Below are positions 37,490 through 48,598 of a stretch of DNA of 64,000 bases, piece by piece (within the stretch, counting starts at the first letter, position 1; every line of letters begins with the position of its first letter). The translations under genes and the position numbers were made by a program. The DNA is from Lentinula raphanica (Eukaryota; Basidiomycota; Agaricomycetes; Agaricales; Omphalotaceae), in NCBI GenBank assembly GCA_027919835.1, contig JANVFP010000008.1, forward strand, positions 124,001-188,000, in the 5' to 3' direction. Under the pieces are notes generated by a model. The model was not told where the DNA came from, did not search any database, and saw nothing but the letters and a program-made list of their open reading frames with translations.

Positions 37490-38516
37490 ATGGTCAAGTC
37501 CTCAGTTAGCTCTTTCTTCGTATGTTGTCCAAAGCATTTTGTGCTTTGATGAAATATTCAACCTCACCTTTCAGTTTGCCTGGTTGGCTCTCCTCGTAGG
37601 ACAAAGTGTCGCGCAGTCTTCCACATCCTCTGCAGCAGGTTCCGCACAGACTATCATTGTCACTGGTAAGTATCATGCGCGCAATATCCGCCAGGTTATC
37701 TCTTAAATTTCCATCCAACAGTCTCCAATTCTTCCTCTGCTTCAAACGCCTCTTCTGTCTTTAGTCCGGACCAAATATCCGCCAACGTTGGCGATCTGGT
37801 CCTGTTTAACTTCACAGAGGGGAACCACACCGCGACGCAGTCAGCATTTTTCGCCCCTTGCGAACCTGTGAACTATACGAACGGAACGAACGGGTTTGAC
37901 TCAAACTTTGTCGTCGTGCCCTCGAACTTCAGCCTGCAACAAGACGGCGCGTTCCCCATTCTGGCTGTCCCGATTCTAGAATCAAATGGGAACGAGACGA
38001 TGTGGTTCTACGACGTGAATACTTGTGCGGAAGGAGGTGTTGGTGTTATCAATCTGGTGGCTGGAGACCCGGCGACGAGTGGGGAGACGTTGGATGGATT
38101 CAGGGTGCGTGAATTGTTCGCCTTCTTCAAACTTCTATCTACTCCTGTACAACCTCTTACGGCATATAATTTATGCAAGATGAACGTTGATGAACGTGTA
38201 CGACGTTCATATCATACTTTCTTTTCATCTATCCTCCTATATGCAATTGCACCATTTCATTCCACTTTATATCGCACACTCAGAGTACAACATACTAATA
38301 CCCCTCTTCCAACAGCGTAACGCCATCCGTCTCAACGGCACTAGTACCTCTTCCTCAGCCAGTCACTCGTCTACCGGCTCAAGTAGCTCTGCCTCAGCTA
38401 CCACAAGCTCTAGCAGTCAAGGAAATGGCGCTGTGCAACGGTTCGACTTACGATCAGGCGCAGTCATGATCATTGGCCTGCTGTTATCGGTCGCGATACC
38501 ATTGTGCACGCTCTAG
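37490..38516 (+). CDS. GPI-anchored cupredoxin-like extracellular serine-rich protein, 234 aa
   Basis: Four exons: 37490-37519, 37575-37665, 37722-38104, 38316-38516. The signal peptide is assembled across the first intron (MVKSSVSSFF then FAWLALLVGQSVAQ). The mature domain reads VFSPDQISANVGDLVLFNF, EGNHTATQSAFFAPCEPVN and MWFYDVNTCAEGGVGVINL: the plastocyanin/cupredoxin fold of fungal extracellular serine-rich proteins. Of the type-1 copper ligands His (GNHT) and Cys (APC) remain, but the usual second His near the C-terminal Cys is not obvious, so copper binding is doubtful. A Ser/Thr-rich spacer leads to a hydrophobic tail (GAVMIIGLLLSVAIPLCTL), the expected GPI signal. Wall- or membrane-surface protein; these are often induced during fruiting or host contact, but nothing here shows that. 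Confidence 0.85.
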
Positions 38517-40575
38517 GTTGCTAGAATCCAGGGTCTGGCTACAAACAATAGACAGTCTGCTCTTACTATTATTGCCTTCCACTATGAGGCTTTGTCTGAC
38601 TTTATACCCACAACGTTCCGTGCTTTACTCAACTTGTTACTGATAATGCGCTCGAGGACTTATTATGCTTCACTTACGGTCTTCATCGAGAATTTTAGTT
38701 TGCACGATATTAGTTACTTACTATCTGCACACACGGTCTGCTGTACGTCGAGGTAGATATTATCATAGTTGTTGGACTCGACTCCTTCCCGAAGTTATTG
38801 ACTCAATCCTCGCTCAAATTCTGTTGTGAGTCTCAGCTTTGCAGTCCCATTAGAATCTCGTTTTTGGTTTGGGTTCCTCGAGTTTACACCACAATGACAC
38901 CAAGATTTGTTGTAGATTGGCATGAACAAGTAACCGTGGTCCAGAGCTGTGCACTACAACCCTCATGATTATTTGCCTTCCACCCTTACTATCTTTAGTG
39001 TCTTCCGTCCTCCAAATCGAAGCGAAGAGTCTCCCATCTGAGTTCCTATGTACCAGTAATCTTTGGCAGGAAGAATATCAAATTTTCTCGTACATTGTAC
39101 AAGATTCACCTTATCCACGGTGTCCTCTGCTACCGTAGTCTGCAGTCTGCCCACGGCTCGATCCGTTACATTGAGGAGTTTTTGTGAACGGGGATGCAGG
39201 AGACTTGACTTGTACGCCTTTCTATATCGTGCAAGCAAGCTCGAAAAACCTCCAGCTCATCACAGGAATCAGCCTTGCGTTTCGTAAAGTCCTGTCAAAT
39301 CACCCTCCACCAGCAAGCTGAATTCAAGTGGCAGGAAGGTAATAGCGGGAGTACAGTCGGAGATTTTAAGTAGATGGCAAATTTGGGATCGCATAGTTTT
39401 GTGGAGGGTACAGAAGGCGAGGAAGTTGTGACCTAGAATTCTGGTGGCATTCGGGCTAGCAGAAATTACACCAATCGTATAAAGGCCCAAGGCGCGTTGA
39501 GAACTGAACTCGAAGTTGGCATGTATTCCCTTCCAAAAGTTCCATTGACACGGTCTTCAACTGGTTCGGAGCACTGTACAATTCTCAGTCAGTCATTGCA
39601 AGCACCGGACTATAGGAATAGAGTTCAGAAAGAAGATAACATAAAAGTCTTCATGCGAGAACGCTTGGACAGCTTCACGTCGTAGCAACAGGTTGTCGAT
39701 ACTTGGGTTTTCATCGCAGTATAGACTGACATAAAAAAGGGTACTTACCCCAGTACACTACCCTTGCCAGCGTTCTTTTGAATCGCTGGTTGAAGACAGG
39801 TTGAAGATGAAGGGGTGAAGAGTTGAAGAGTTGGTGAATGAAATTGGTAGAGAAAAAAGAAGCGCCGGGCGCTAACTTCGATGCTCACCAGCGCCTATCA
39901 GCGCTTACCTTCACTGCCTACTCACGCTTTTCTTTTTGCTTTGCCATCATGATCCATATGACTCTCTCAGGTCAAGGACTCAAGTACCCAGACCTCAGGC
40001 CTCAGGCTTCGTTATTATCAACATGGGCACAGTCCGAAGACGCACGACCCCGGAATATTTGCGAGTCCACAATGAAACGTATCCTTGATTTGTAAACGAG
40101 GTCGGTAAACACACCCTCCTTAAGCCGTCACTATTACCCTTCAAACAATCATACGACAAGTCTTTCCTCCGTCTTTTCACGGAAAGTCAAGCATGATAGA
40201 TGGAAATGGAGGATCCAGAATCTCAATCGGTCGTTTGTTCTATTCATAGTCTGAGTTTGAGAGGCCTATACTGCTTGACAGGAGTAAGTACCATCTCATC
40301 AATTTGGTAATTACTCTAAAGCACCACTGCTAGTACGACGTCAAGGAAGCTCGCACATGTTGTTCAAACTTTCGTGCCCCCAGAAGGAAAGTGCAGAGGT
40401 TTACCACCGGAATCGGAATTCTCGAGTCCGAACCCGAGGTTTGTTGAATCATATCCGAAAATTAAGTGCTATATGCTACAGGATATAAGTCGAGCTATCA
40501 TGGCGAGTCTTTCACGATTACATCTGTTCTCTGCAGCACTTTCACTCATTATCTTACTCCGGCTTACCTAGAAAG
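38517..40575. other. Gene-poor interval, 2.06 kb
   Basis: A minus-strand pair of open stretches (39490-39269 and 39238-38969) looks somewhat protein-like (TRKFDILPAKDYWYIGTQMG) but I could not connect them by a phased intron and recognise no family. Otherwise empty by eye. Confidence 0.3.
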
Positions 40576-43173
40576 ATGCCAGTGTCCACATCGCCATCGG
40601 CAGATTCGTCCAAGATCTTCACCCCAAGAAGACACAACTTGAATAGAGGAAGAGCTTGTAGGCGTTGTAGGTCAGTATTAAACATATACTCGAGTCATCC
40701 AGTCGTCCTAACTTGATCTTGCACCGCGCAACGTCAATATAGGATACGCAAAAGCGTTGGTGAATCCATACACGTATTTTCATTCTCGATGCTCACTTAG
40801 TCATCTATATCATCATCTTCTCACACAGAAATGCGATGGCCAGTATCCCTCATGCTCTCAATGCCTTCGAGGCTCTAGGAAGAGAAGCACCACGAGCGTA
40901 GCATGTATTTACGAAGCACCCCAAGGCCATAAAGCGCCTTTGGAGGATACTCTACAGAAACTGGAAGCTCGGCTACATCAACTCGAAGAAGGTTTTGAGC
41001 ATGATAGACACCCTGCCGCTCACCCTTCGAGTTCACCAATCACCATGCCGTTACTAATTTCTGATATAGGTACGTCCATTCAGGACGCTTTTATGCATAC
41101 CATTCTAAGCTCGAGATTTGAAAGAAGATACTAACTCTATGGATTCCTCCTTCGATATGGCAACGATCGACGCATTGTTCGCGTCGTGTGGAAGTTGCAC
41201 GCTGGACATGAGCCCTTCACCAACATCGAGTGGTTTTGGGGACTCTGTGCCGCACGGGAATGATGCCCTCGAGGTTAGCAATTCAACAGAGATACTTTCT
41301 TTCGTAATTTCTTGTCTAATCCAAGTTTTGCTACCAGGAACCGACGAGCGAAATTTCGATGAACTTGTAGGTGCTTCATTCTTTCGAATTTCAAAAGAGA
41401 CTGGACTTGTCGCTTCAGAATACGCGCATTCTTACCTCATGCCCGTTCATTCGGCTTTTTCCTCGACATGGATCGATTCTGCGAGTCTGCTGCTTTGCCT
41501 CTTCCCATAGGACACTTTAGCCGACCATTCCCCGGTTTACTCAGCACCGTCTATCTCTTCGGCTCATACTTATCTAGCACTACACGTTCTACATCTTCTC
41601 TGAGTACGTCTTCAGAGTCAGAGGCAGCCACAGACACCACGTTATTATGTCGGGCCCTCTTCAATGTCGCAAACACCTTATCCTCTTCTCATCCCATGCG
41701 TATACTACATGGAATCCAAGCAGAGATCTTGTTAGCTGTCTTCTTTTTCCATACCGGGCGTATTATAGAAGGGAAGTATCATCTCAACTCTGCGGTCTCG
41801 TTGGCCTTGTGCGAGGGATATCATAATCTTGGAACCGGAGAAAACAAATCAAATGTGGTGTTGGCAAGACAAGAGATGATAACTCCCAACTCCGTCCCCG
41901 TCTTCCGCTCGCACTTTACCTCTACCGAAACCGCCTCTGCTTCTATCCCCAAATCAGTGTTGGAAAAGCCTATGCCCGTGTTTGCAGATGTGATGCATGT
42001 ACACGAAGAAAAGGTTCGCGCTTTTTGGATGACGTTCGCTCTGGCGAACTGCTGGGGAGTGGTGGTGGGTAGTATGCCGAGTATGGTGTTTGAGGGTCAT
42101 GGGGAGAGAATCAACACCCCCTGGCCTCGGAGTGATCTCAGGACTGAGGTGGGTCACATTAACACTATCCCTTTCTTTCCCTTGCTATTTGGAGTTCAAT
42201 GTCGGTCTCTTAGAAATCTTCGTATCTGCCTATACTTATACCACCCTCATCAACTGAGAGTCGATGTCAAACTTTCCTCGATCACCGACCCCTGATATCC
42301 GCCCCCTCATCGGCTTTTCCTTCTGCGATGGAACTGTACGCCAAAAGTTCACTGCTGTTGGAACGTGCAACGCAAGTCGCTGCCTCCTATTGCTCAGGTG
42401 AGCTTTCTTTGATCCCCATTCATGGAGTCATACTGAATTCGGAATTCAAATCGAAGATCCTCTCACCGACGAAGGACGCCGTTTTGCAAATGTATTTGCG
42501 TCTGTCGATTCCCTCATCAGCGATTTCTTCAAGAATCTTCCACCGTTCGATGCCCAAGCGCTGCAGTCAGACGTGGACTTTCCCATTGTTCTTGTCACTC
42601 ACACCATTGTGAACACAGCAGCCATCAATCTTCACGCCCCCTTCGGGGCCACGAATCCCCGGTCCCGAGGAAAGGCACTTGTGGCTGCTCATCGCTGCGT
42701 CGAGCTCGTCCGACAGACCAAAATGGTCAGTACAGTCTTGATCGGATCAAAGTCAGTACCAGACTTGGGCAGCGACTCTATTGTCAACCCATTCTTTGGA
42801 CCCATGTGGACGGCTGTGTGTCAGATCATCATTGAAGAGATGAGGCGCATCTCGGAAGGAATGATCAACGAACCTGAAGGATTGAATGCATCGTTTTCGA
42901 CGTCGCATTGGGTGGGTGCTCAAAATGAAGGCTCAGACTCAAAATTATCAATGTCAAAGCAAGATCTGGTTAGAATGCTTGAGGAGATGCTCGAAGTAAT
43001 GGGAATCATCGCTGTGAGATGTCCCTTGATTAGTGAGTACTTTCTGTGTTTCAAATTCTGCATTTATGCCTTTTCTGTCGACCTGTAACTCATGCCTCTC
43101 ATTTCTGACTCTTGCGTTTTCGCCAGAATATCAGCGTTTGAAGCTTCAGGACGCCTATCGATTGTTGTCATGA
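40576..43173 (+). CDS. Zn2Cys6 fungal-specific transcription factor, 677 aa
   Basis: Nine exons: 40576-40670, 40743-40755, 40829-41069, 41110-41273, 41338-41366, 41419-42148, 42259-42397, 42457-43032, 43127-43173. The binuclear zinc cluster is spread over the first three exons: RGRACRRCRIRKSKCDG then YPSCSQCLRGSRK and a last Cys in SVACIYE, giving the C-x2-C-x6-C-x6-C-x2-C spacing. Exon 2 is a 13-nt microexon coding only part of the cluster. A short coiled coil (LEDTLQKLEARLHQLEEGFE) should dimerise. The central fungal transcription-factor domain follows: NLIRAFLPHARSFGFFLDM, PGLLSTVYLFGSYLS, GRIIEGKYHLNSAVSLAL and ELYAKSSLLLERATQVA. C-terminus KYQRLKLQDAYRLLS. Nuclear regulator; target genes unknown, and no metabolic cluster is adjacent. 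The 40-nt third intron and the acceptor at 42258 are the least certain joins. Confidence 0.87.
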
Positions 43174-43723
43174 TTTTCATAATGCAGTACCTCCACAAAC
43201 CCGCCTCTATATCCCATTGGCGGAACGACGTACTTACTACTCTTTGCTCACGCGTTCGTGATGATCTCCGTTTGATACCGTCGCCCAAGGTTCACGCTGC
43301 TGTATTCTGAAAGTTGAACCGATTAAAGCATGCTCTTGTTGATGGAAGGCGAACATCCAGCGCTGAAGTTATTCAGAACATGCAGCAATCTTGATGGTTG
43401 TAGACATTCATATTGTCACATCATTCAAACGTCTCTTGCTGTTCATCATTCAGGTGACATAGCTTAATGAGACGATGGGAGCTCAGGTCACTGAGGATTC
43501 TCCAAATGATATCTCTTCCCGTGGTCTTTACCCTTTGCAAGATCTACTTATATCATCTTGATTCTGTCTTGTTCTTTATTGCCCTTAACTTCACCTTCTT
43601 GTCTTTCCTTAATCACATTTTCCCTTGACTCGCTGGTTGCCTGGTGGTTATACAGCTAACAGCCCTTTCAGATTTATATCAGGCCCAGGAGGCTAGACAT
43701 TCCTTCTCTTCGAGTTTGCAAAA
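43174..43723. other. Intergenic, 550 bp
   Basis: Tandem promoter/terminator region between two plus-strand genes; pyrimidine-rich just upstream of 43724. No gene. Confidence 0.45.
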
Positions 43724-46526
43724 ATGACCCAGTGTTTGCTGACGGTAATTGATGATTCAAGCCCATTGATCTCATACGAGCCCGTCGGATGGTGGAATTC
43801 TTACGGTGTTGCTTCTGAGGTGAACACAACAGAGTGCGTTTCGGTTGAATTTGCTATCTGAAGTCAGACAATCCGTCTAATTCCAGATTGTACGCTTGTA
43901 CGTATCGGTATTTCAGATACTACAAAAGCTCTTACACCTCTACATGGATGCATAATGCTTTCGCTACATTCGAATTCAACGGGAGCAGCATCTCCATCTT
44001 CGGGGGCAAACGAAATACCTATGGCAATTTCACCCTCACTCTGGACGGGGTCAACACCACGCTGAGCTCGTTCTCTTCGAATAACCAAGATCCTCCGGAC
44101 CTTCTCTTCAGAACACAAATGCAACAGGGATTCCATAAGGTCACAATATCAAATGACGGGCCCACGACGGGGATAGATATCGATTCTGTGAGCCAGCTAC
44201 CTCGATTTTACTTTCCTCTTCCCTTTTCTACGATCACCACGGTCACATACATCCCGAAGTAGAGTGGTGATTAAGCCAGCTCAAAAGCCAGTCGAGATCT
44301 TGTCCAGTGACATTGACTGATTGATTTGACAGATTTCTTGGACTTCAGAAACGGCGAGTGGAGTTCCTAGTTCTGACAAGAACTGTTCAAATTCAACGTC
44401 TACTCCCATGCCATCATCTAAAACATACACCGATAACATGACTGAATTTTCCTGGACTCCTAATGGTGCATGGAATGAAAGTTCTGATGGTGCGAACGGA
44501 AAGTAAGTACAGAAATTTGAAGGTGTCTACCTGGAGTTCACAATATCTTTTCCAAAGATCCACCATCACAGTCGGTGCTTCAATGAAATTCACATTCGAA
44601 GTGCGTACCATTGTTGACAAGATCGTATCAGAAATTTGGATTGATTTTGTATCATAGGGTAACAAACCTCCAATGCTGTCATGCCAATCTCGCAGGATTT
44701 GATCGAGGCATCATCTTACAGGTCAATCTATCTCCCTATTTGGTCCCATAGGACCCAACTTCACTACATCATACTCCGTTGCCGTCGATGACCTCTCTCC
44801 CCGCTACTTTTCTGCCAGGCGCATTGATGGTACAGCTGTTCTTTACCATGCAGACCATCTAGGGCCCGGGAATCACACCATCGCTGTTATCAATCACGGC
44901 GGTGGAAGTACCAGTGGGAGCGGTGATAGCTTCATTGGAACTCGAAGGCAAGCCACAGTCTCGGATACACAGGCTCGCTTTGGAATATACCATGCTCAAG
45001 TTTGGAAAGAGGAGCATATTTTCGAGATATCTCCGCCGGTAGCTAGTCAACAGGGACAGTGAGTCTTTCATCCTCGTTTTGGTATTTTCCAAATCAAACA
45101 ACCTACTCTAGAGAACTTTTAAGCACCGGTGCCATTGTCGGCATTTCGATGGGGTCTGTAGTGTTCGTGGCGCTACTGGGATTGATTCTAGTGCGTAGTC
45201 GTTTCAGTCAAGCCTTTAAAGTCATATCCTCAGCAGTCATACGAATAGCTACTTAATAGACGAAACAAAGCACTCTGGACACGTCTTCAAAACGGGTACA
45301 CTGTCCAGTCCCAATCCGACCTTCAACCTGGGGCCCCGACACGTTCAGCCTCACCTCCTATGGCTCAAAAAAATACAAGATACCACTGGTTTTCCCGAAG
45401 ACCAGCTACTATCGAGCCATACCCGTTTTTCAGCGGGGATCACACCAGATTTTCTCAGACTTTGGCAATGCCTACGCATCACAGGAATCAGACAGGGAGC
45501 GGGAGTTTGTATCAGCCATATGCAGGCTTCGGGAAATCCAAATATATACCGATAGGAGGAAGCAATGATGATCATACGAGCCGCGGTGAAGTACAACGAG
45601 AAAGTGATCCTCATGGGGTACCACTGTCTGCACCCCTCTCAAACTCGACGCATGAACCAACACCCCAACGTTCCGAAACTATTCTGACCACGGTGACGGT
45701 CTCGACTTTGGTGGCTGAGGATGGCAGGGAACCGCTCACAGATGAACTTGCTGATATGACATTCGTCAAAGTAAGGCTCTCCTAAGCTGTTTTAGCGCAT
45801 ATAGATATTGAACCATTCCCCAAGGATCCAGTCTGGGAAGCCAAACGCACGATCCGTCGCGGGGCAATGAATGTCACAACCCCAACACCCAGCCACTATA
45901 GAGTATCAGATTCTAACCTTGGATCCCACCGTGTGCCCTCTACGAAGCTGAATTCAAGACCCAGAAGCCGTTCCATCTTGTTGTCAGGAACACGTTCCTT
46001 CCGCCTTTCACAACAATCTTCCCGCTTTCCGACACCTCATCGCAGCCGTCATACTCGATCTTCTTCTTCTACAGAAGTTCATCTGCTGCATCGTGATGAC
46101 GATGGGAATCCAGCGGCTGGATCAGATTTGGGTTTTGATGAAGAGGATGATCATGACAGGGTATTCGAGTATGATGATTTCGAAGAGAGTGCTGATTTCT
46201 ATGTGCAAGATGTCCGAGAATTGGTTGCGAGACTTCGGTTGTCGACTTCGAGCGTTCCAAGATCACAATCAGATGCTCACACGCCGATTAGAGGACGGTC
46301 AGAGGAGTTTGATTATAGTGCTTCTGGACTACGATTTTCTAGACGCCTGACCGAGAGAGAGAACGTATTGGGCGCGAGCAGGCTCTCGCCAATACAAGCA
46401 GACTTCTCCCAGCATATCCAGTTGGATCCAAACCCTCACCGACAAACTTCGGACGATACCCTTCCTCCAAAATACACGAGCAGAGCACCCTCACTAGATT
46501 GTCCGCCTCCATTTGTAGTTGCATGA
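43724..46526 (+). CDS. Type I membrane protein with two tandem extracellular beta-sandwich domains, about 749 aa
   Basis: Exons: 43724-43833, 43887-44187, 44333-44502, 44558-44604, 44722-45058, 45112-45194, 45271-45770, 45825-46526. Two copies of one domain are visible. Copy 1: LISYEPVGWWNSYG, FATFEFNGSSISIFGGKRNT, NFTLTLDGVNTTL, GFHKVTISNDG. Copy 2: FSWTPNGAWNES, SISLFGPIGPNFT, SYSVAVDDLSPRYFS, NHTIAVINHGGG. This repeated F-x-GxxI-x-I/L-F/YG pattern marks an Agaricomycete family of surface proteins with a jelly-roll look. A single helix (GAIVGISMGSVVFVALLGLIL) follows, then a cytosolic tail of about 420 residues rich in Ser/Arg and acidic patches. No signal peptide is evident at the chosen start, which is unusual and could mean a missed 5' exon. 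The join 45194/45271 is a best guess. Ligand and pathway unknown. Confidence 0.72.
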
Positions 46527-46534
46527 ACTGTTTA

Positions 46535-46939
46535 TTACGCATATTTATTCTCGCCCAATTGTTTAGCGATAGCTTGATCATCCAACAGTGACCAGACCTG
46601 TCGAATTTTACCGTCTTCGAAACGATAAAAGACATGCTCTACAAAGGAGATCTTCTGTCCGTTGGGTGAGTGGCTGCGAAATTCCTTGACGGGTGTACAA
46701 TCGAATCGAATTCTGCAGGCCACAGAATCGCCGCAGATAAGAAGATGTTGGATATCAAAAAAGAGATCAGGGATGCGCGCAATGTCGTCTGCAATGTAGT
46801 TTTGATAATCCATGCGAGTCATGGGTTTATCGTTGTAAGTGAGCTCTTCGTGAACAAACTCGTGAAGGTCATCTGTCCTCCGTTCGTTGAGATAGTCGAT
46901 ATATCGTCGGTATTGGTTTTCCAGGTTCACAGGTTCCAT
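46535..46939 (-). CDS. SnoaL-like (NTF2-fold) protein, 134 aa
   Basis: Single exon on the minus strand. The sequence YRRYIDYLNERRTDDLHEFV, MTRMDYQNYIADDIARIPDL, DSVACRIRFDCTP, VEHVFYRFEDGKIRQVWSLL is the typical layout of the SnoaL-like polyketide-cyclase/ester-cyclase superfamily, a cone-shaped alpha+beta fold with a small-molecule pocket. Length is normal for the family. No polyketide synthase or other secondary-metabolism gene is close, so it is probably a stand-alone enzyme or binding protein. Its stop lies only 8 bp from the stop of the convergent membrane-protein gene, so the 3' untranslated regions must overlap. Confidence 0.75.
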   Translation of the reverse strand: MEPVNLENQYRRYIDYLNERRTDDLHEFVHEELTYNDKPMTRMDYQNYIADDIARIPDLFFDIQHLLICGDSVACRIRFDCTPVKEFRSHSPNGQKISFVEHVFYRFEDGKIRQVWSLLDDQAIAKQLGENKYA

Positions 46940-47262
46940 GGTGGTGATGGTGGTGATGGTGGCGGTGGTGGTTGACGTTGAGGTTAGGCATTGCTCTCAC
47001 GCCCAATGTCGACTCGGATCTTACACACACAGTGACAGTGCTGTCCTCTTGTCATCAACAAAAACGATAGCTTTCCTGAACTTTCGTGATATGTGATCAT
47101 TCGATGAAGATAGTCAATTCGTGAAGGTTAGTCGAGTCGAGAGGTAGATTACATAGGACATTAGTGTAGAATACTACATACTTACTAGGGAACACAGGAT
47201 CTACAACAGGGTATCTCCACAATGATATCTATAAATGAGTAACAATGTCTAGAGTCTAAAAA
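46940..47262. other. Intergenic with a GGT/GAT-type microsatellite
   Basis: Just upstream of the SnoaL-like start (46936-46975) is a trinucleotide-like tract, ggtggtgatggtggtgatgg and onward. No gene. Confidence 0.5.
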
Positions 47263-48198
47263 TCATCTCGTCAACTCCGTCCAGAATTTGCGTCCAACAT
47301 CTGAATCAGCACTTCGCCATTGTGATTCGAAATCGTCGTTCTTTCCTTGAACCAAACGAAGTCTCGCATCCTGCTCTGCAACTTCGTGCATCAAAGCCCA
47401 GACATCGCTTTCGCGAACATCTTCGTCTGTGACCCACAACTGAGGGTATATGATAACAACCAGGAGACCCAAAGATGGACGTGTCCGCAGGATACTATGG
47501 ACTTGTTCCTGGAACACCAAGTCATTGTTCACATTGGAATTGGTTCGACGAGAGAGCTGAAGATGAGTGAGGTTTCGAAGAGCACCAAAAGGGCGGAGGA
47601 TTTCTTCGGGCGACGTCCATCCTGAGCCAGGTTCGCAGATACGTAGATGGGTGACAGAATCGCTGAGTGCATCAGCAAGGCGTAGGCTTTTATCAAGGGA
47701 GGTTCCCATGCCAGTAGGAGACTGGAGGATGATCTCGGAGACACCGCCATCTGTTCTATCTTCCATGACAGATGCCAGGCATTCTATACCAAACCATCTT
47801 GAAAGAACGAGCGACCTGACACCACCGCAGATAGCGATGGTCCGCTGAACACGGTCAAGGTTGACTTCGTTATAGGTCTGGTGAGATACCACCAACTTCT
47901 TCACGTGGGAAGCAAAGAACGCTGGCGAACGGGAAAGAGTAGTGCGATGGAAAAGAATGAGTGATTCCTTGGAATGAAGCACAACGGTGCGATAGATGAT
48001 TATGTCCACAAAGCGACTGATCACTTTCGAGATAACGGATAGTGTGCTGGGCTTGGTTTCTAGAAGCACTGATTCGAGGATATCGAGCACGAGCTCCGCT
48101 GGCAGATTCAGCAACGGACTGGGCTTGGCTGAGACGAGAGAAAGGGAAAATCTGCGCGCACGAGAGGTTGAAGTGAGTGTTGTAGTAAGAGTCGCCAT
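47263..48198 (-). CDS. F-box protein, intronless, 311 aa
   Basis: One uninterrupted frame on the minus strand. LLNLPAELVLDILESVLLET followed by TLSVISKVISRFVDIIIYRT is an F-box-like helix set of the kind found in hundreds of lineage-specific Agaricomycete proteins. The remainder has leucine-rich stretches (VRSLVLSRWFGIECL, VTHLRICEPG, LRNLTHLQLSRR) suggesting irregular LRRs. Expected role: SCF substrate receptor with unknown target. Lack of introns contrasts with neighbours, as is usual for these rapidly duplicating genes. Confidence 0.75.
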   Translation of the reverse strand: MATLTTTLTSTSRARRFSLSLVSAKPSPLLNLPAELVLDILESVLLETKPSTLSVISKVISRFVDIIIYRTVVLHSKESLILFHRTTLSRSPAFFASHVKKLVVSHQTYNEVNLDRVQRTIAICGGVRSLVLSRWFGIECLASVMEDRTDGGVSEIILQSPTGMGTSLDKSLRLADALSDSVTHLRICEPGSGWTSPEEILRPFGALRNLTHLQLSRRTNSNVNNDLVFQEQVHSILRTRPSLGLLVVIIYPQLWVTDEDVRESDVWALMHEVAEQDARLRLVQGKNDDFESQWRSADSDVGRKFWTELTR

Positions 48199-48598
48199 TG
48201 TGGATGAGAATGGGCACGTCTAGTCTAAGATTGGCCCTCTATGTATGATGGAAGATAAGGTCTAAGTTAAGAGAAAAAAAAATCAGGAGCGGGGTATATC
48301 GGCAAAATGCCGGCGGGGTAAGAATGAGCCCGAATTGTTGCAATGGTTATATCTTGATTGCGTGACAATTTGATCCCGACTTTTTCCGAAAGCGATTCTG
48401 GATGGTACGGACAGTGAGTTGCACCGTTCTGTCGCCAGTAAATCGACAGGTCGAGAGAAGTCCAGCTCTTCATCGATACAGAACATGAGGTGGAGAACCG
48501 TGTTACCGGGTAGAACCCAATCACCCTTGCCGTTATATTTCACAGAGTCTGCAATACATGCAAATCATTCAAGAGGCTTCGACAGGTTTTGGGAAGCC
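48199..48598. other. Intergenic, 400 bp
   Basis: Upstream of the F-box gene and downstream of nagA, same strand. Contains an A-rich run (gagaaaaaaaaatc, about 48269). No gene. Confidence 0.4.

Noticed and set aside
46936..46975. Gly-rich plus-strand string near the SnoaL-like start
   Set aside because: It comes from a trinucleotide microsatellite, not a protein domain.
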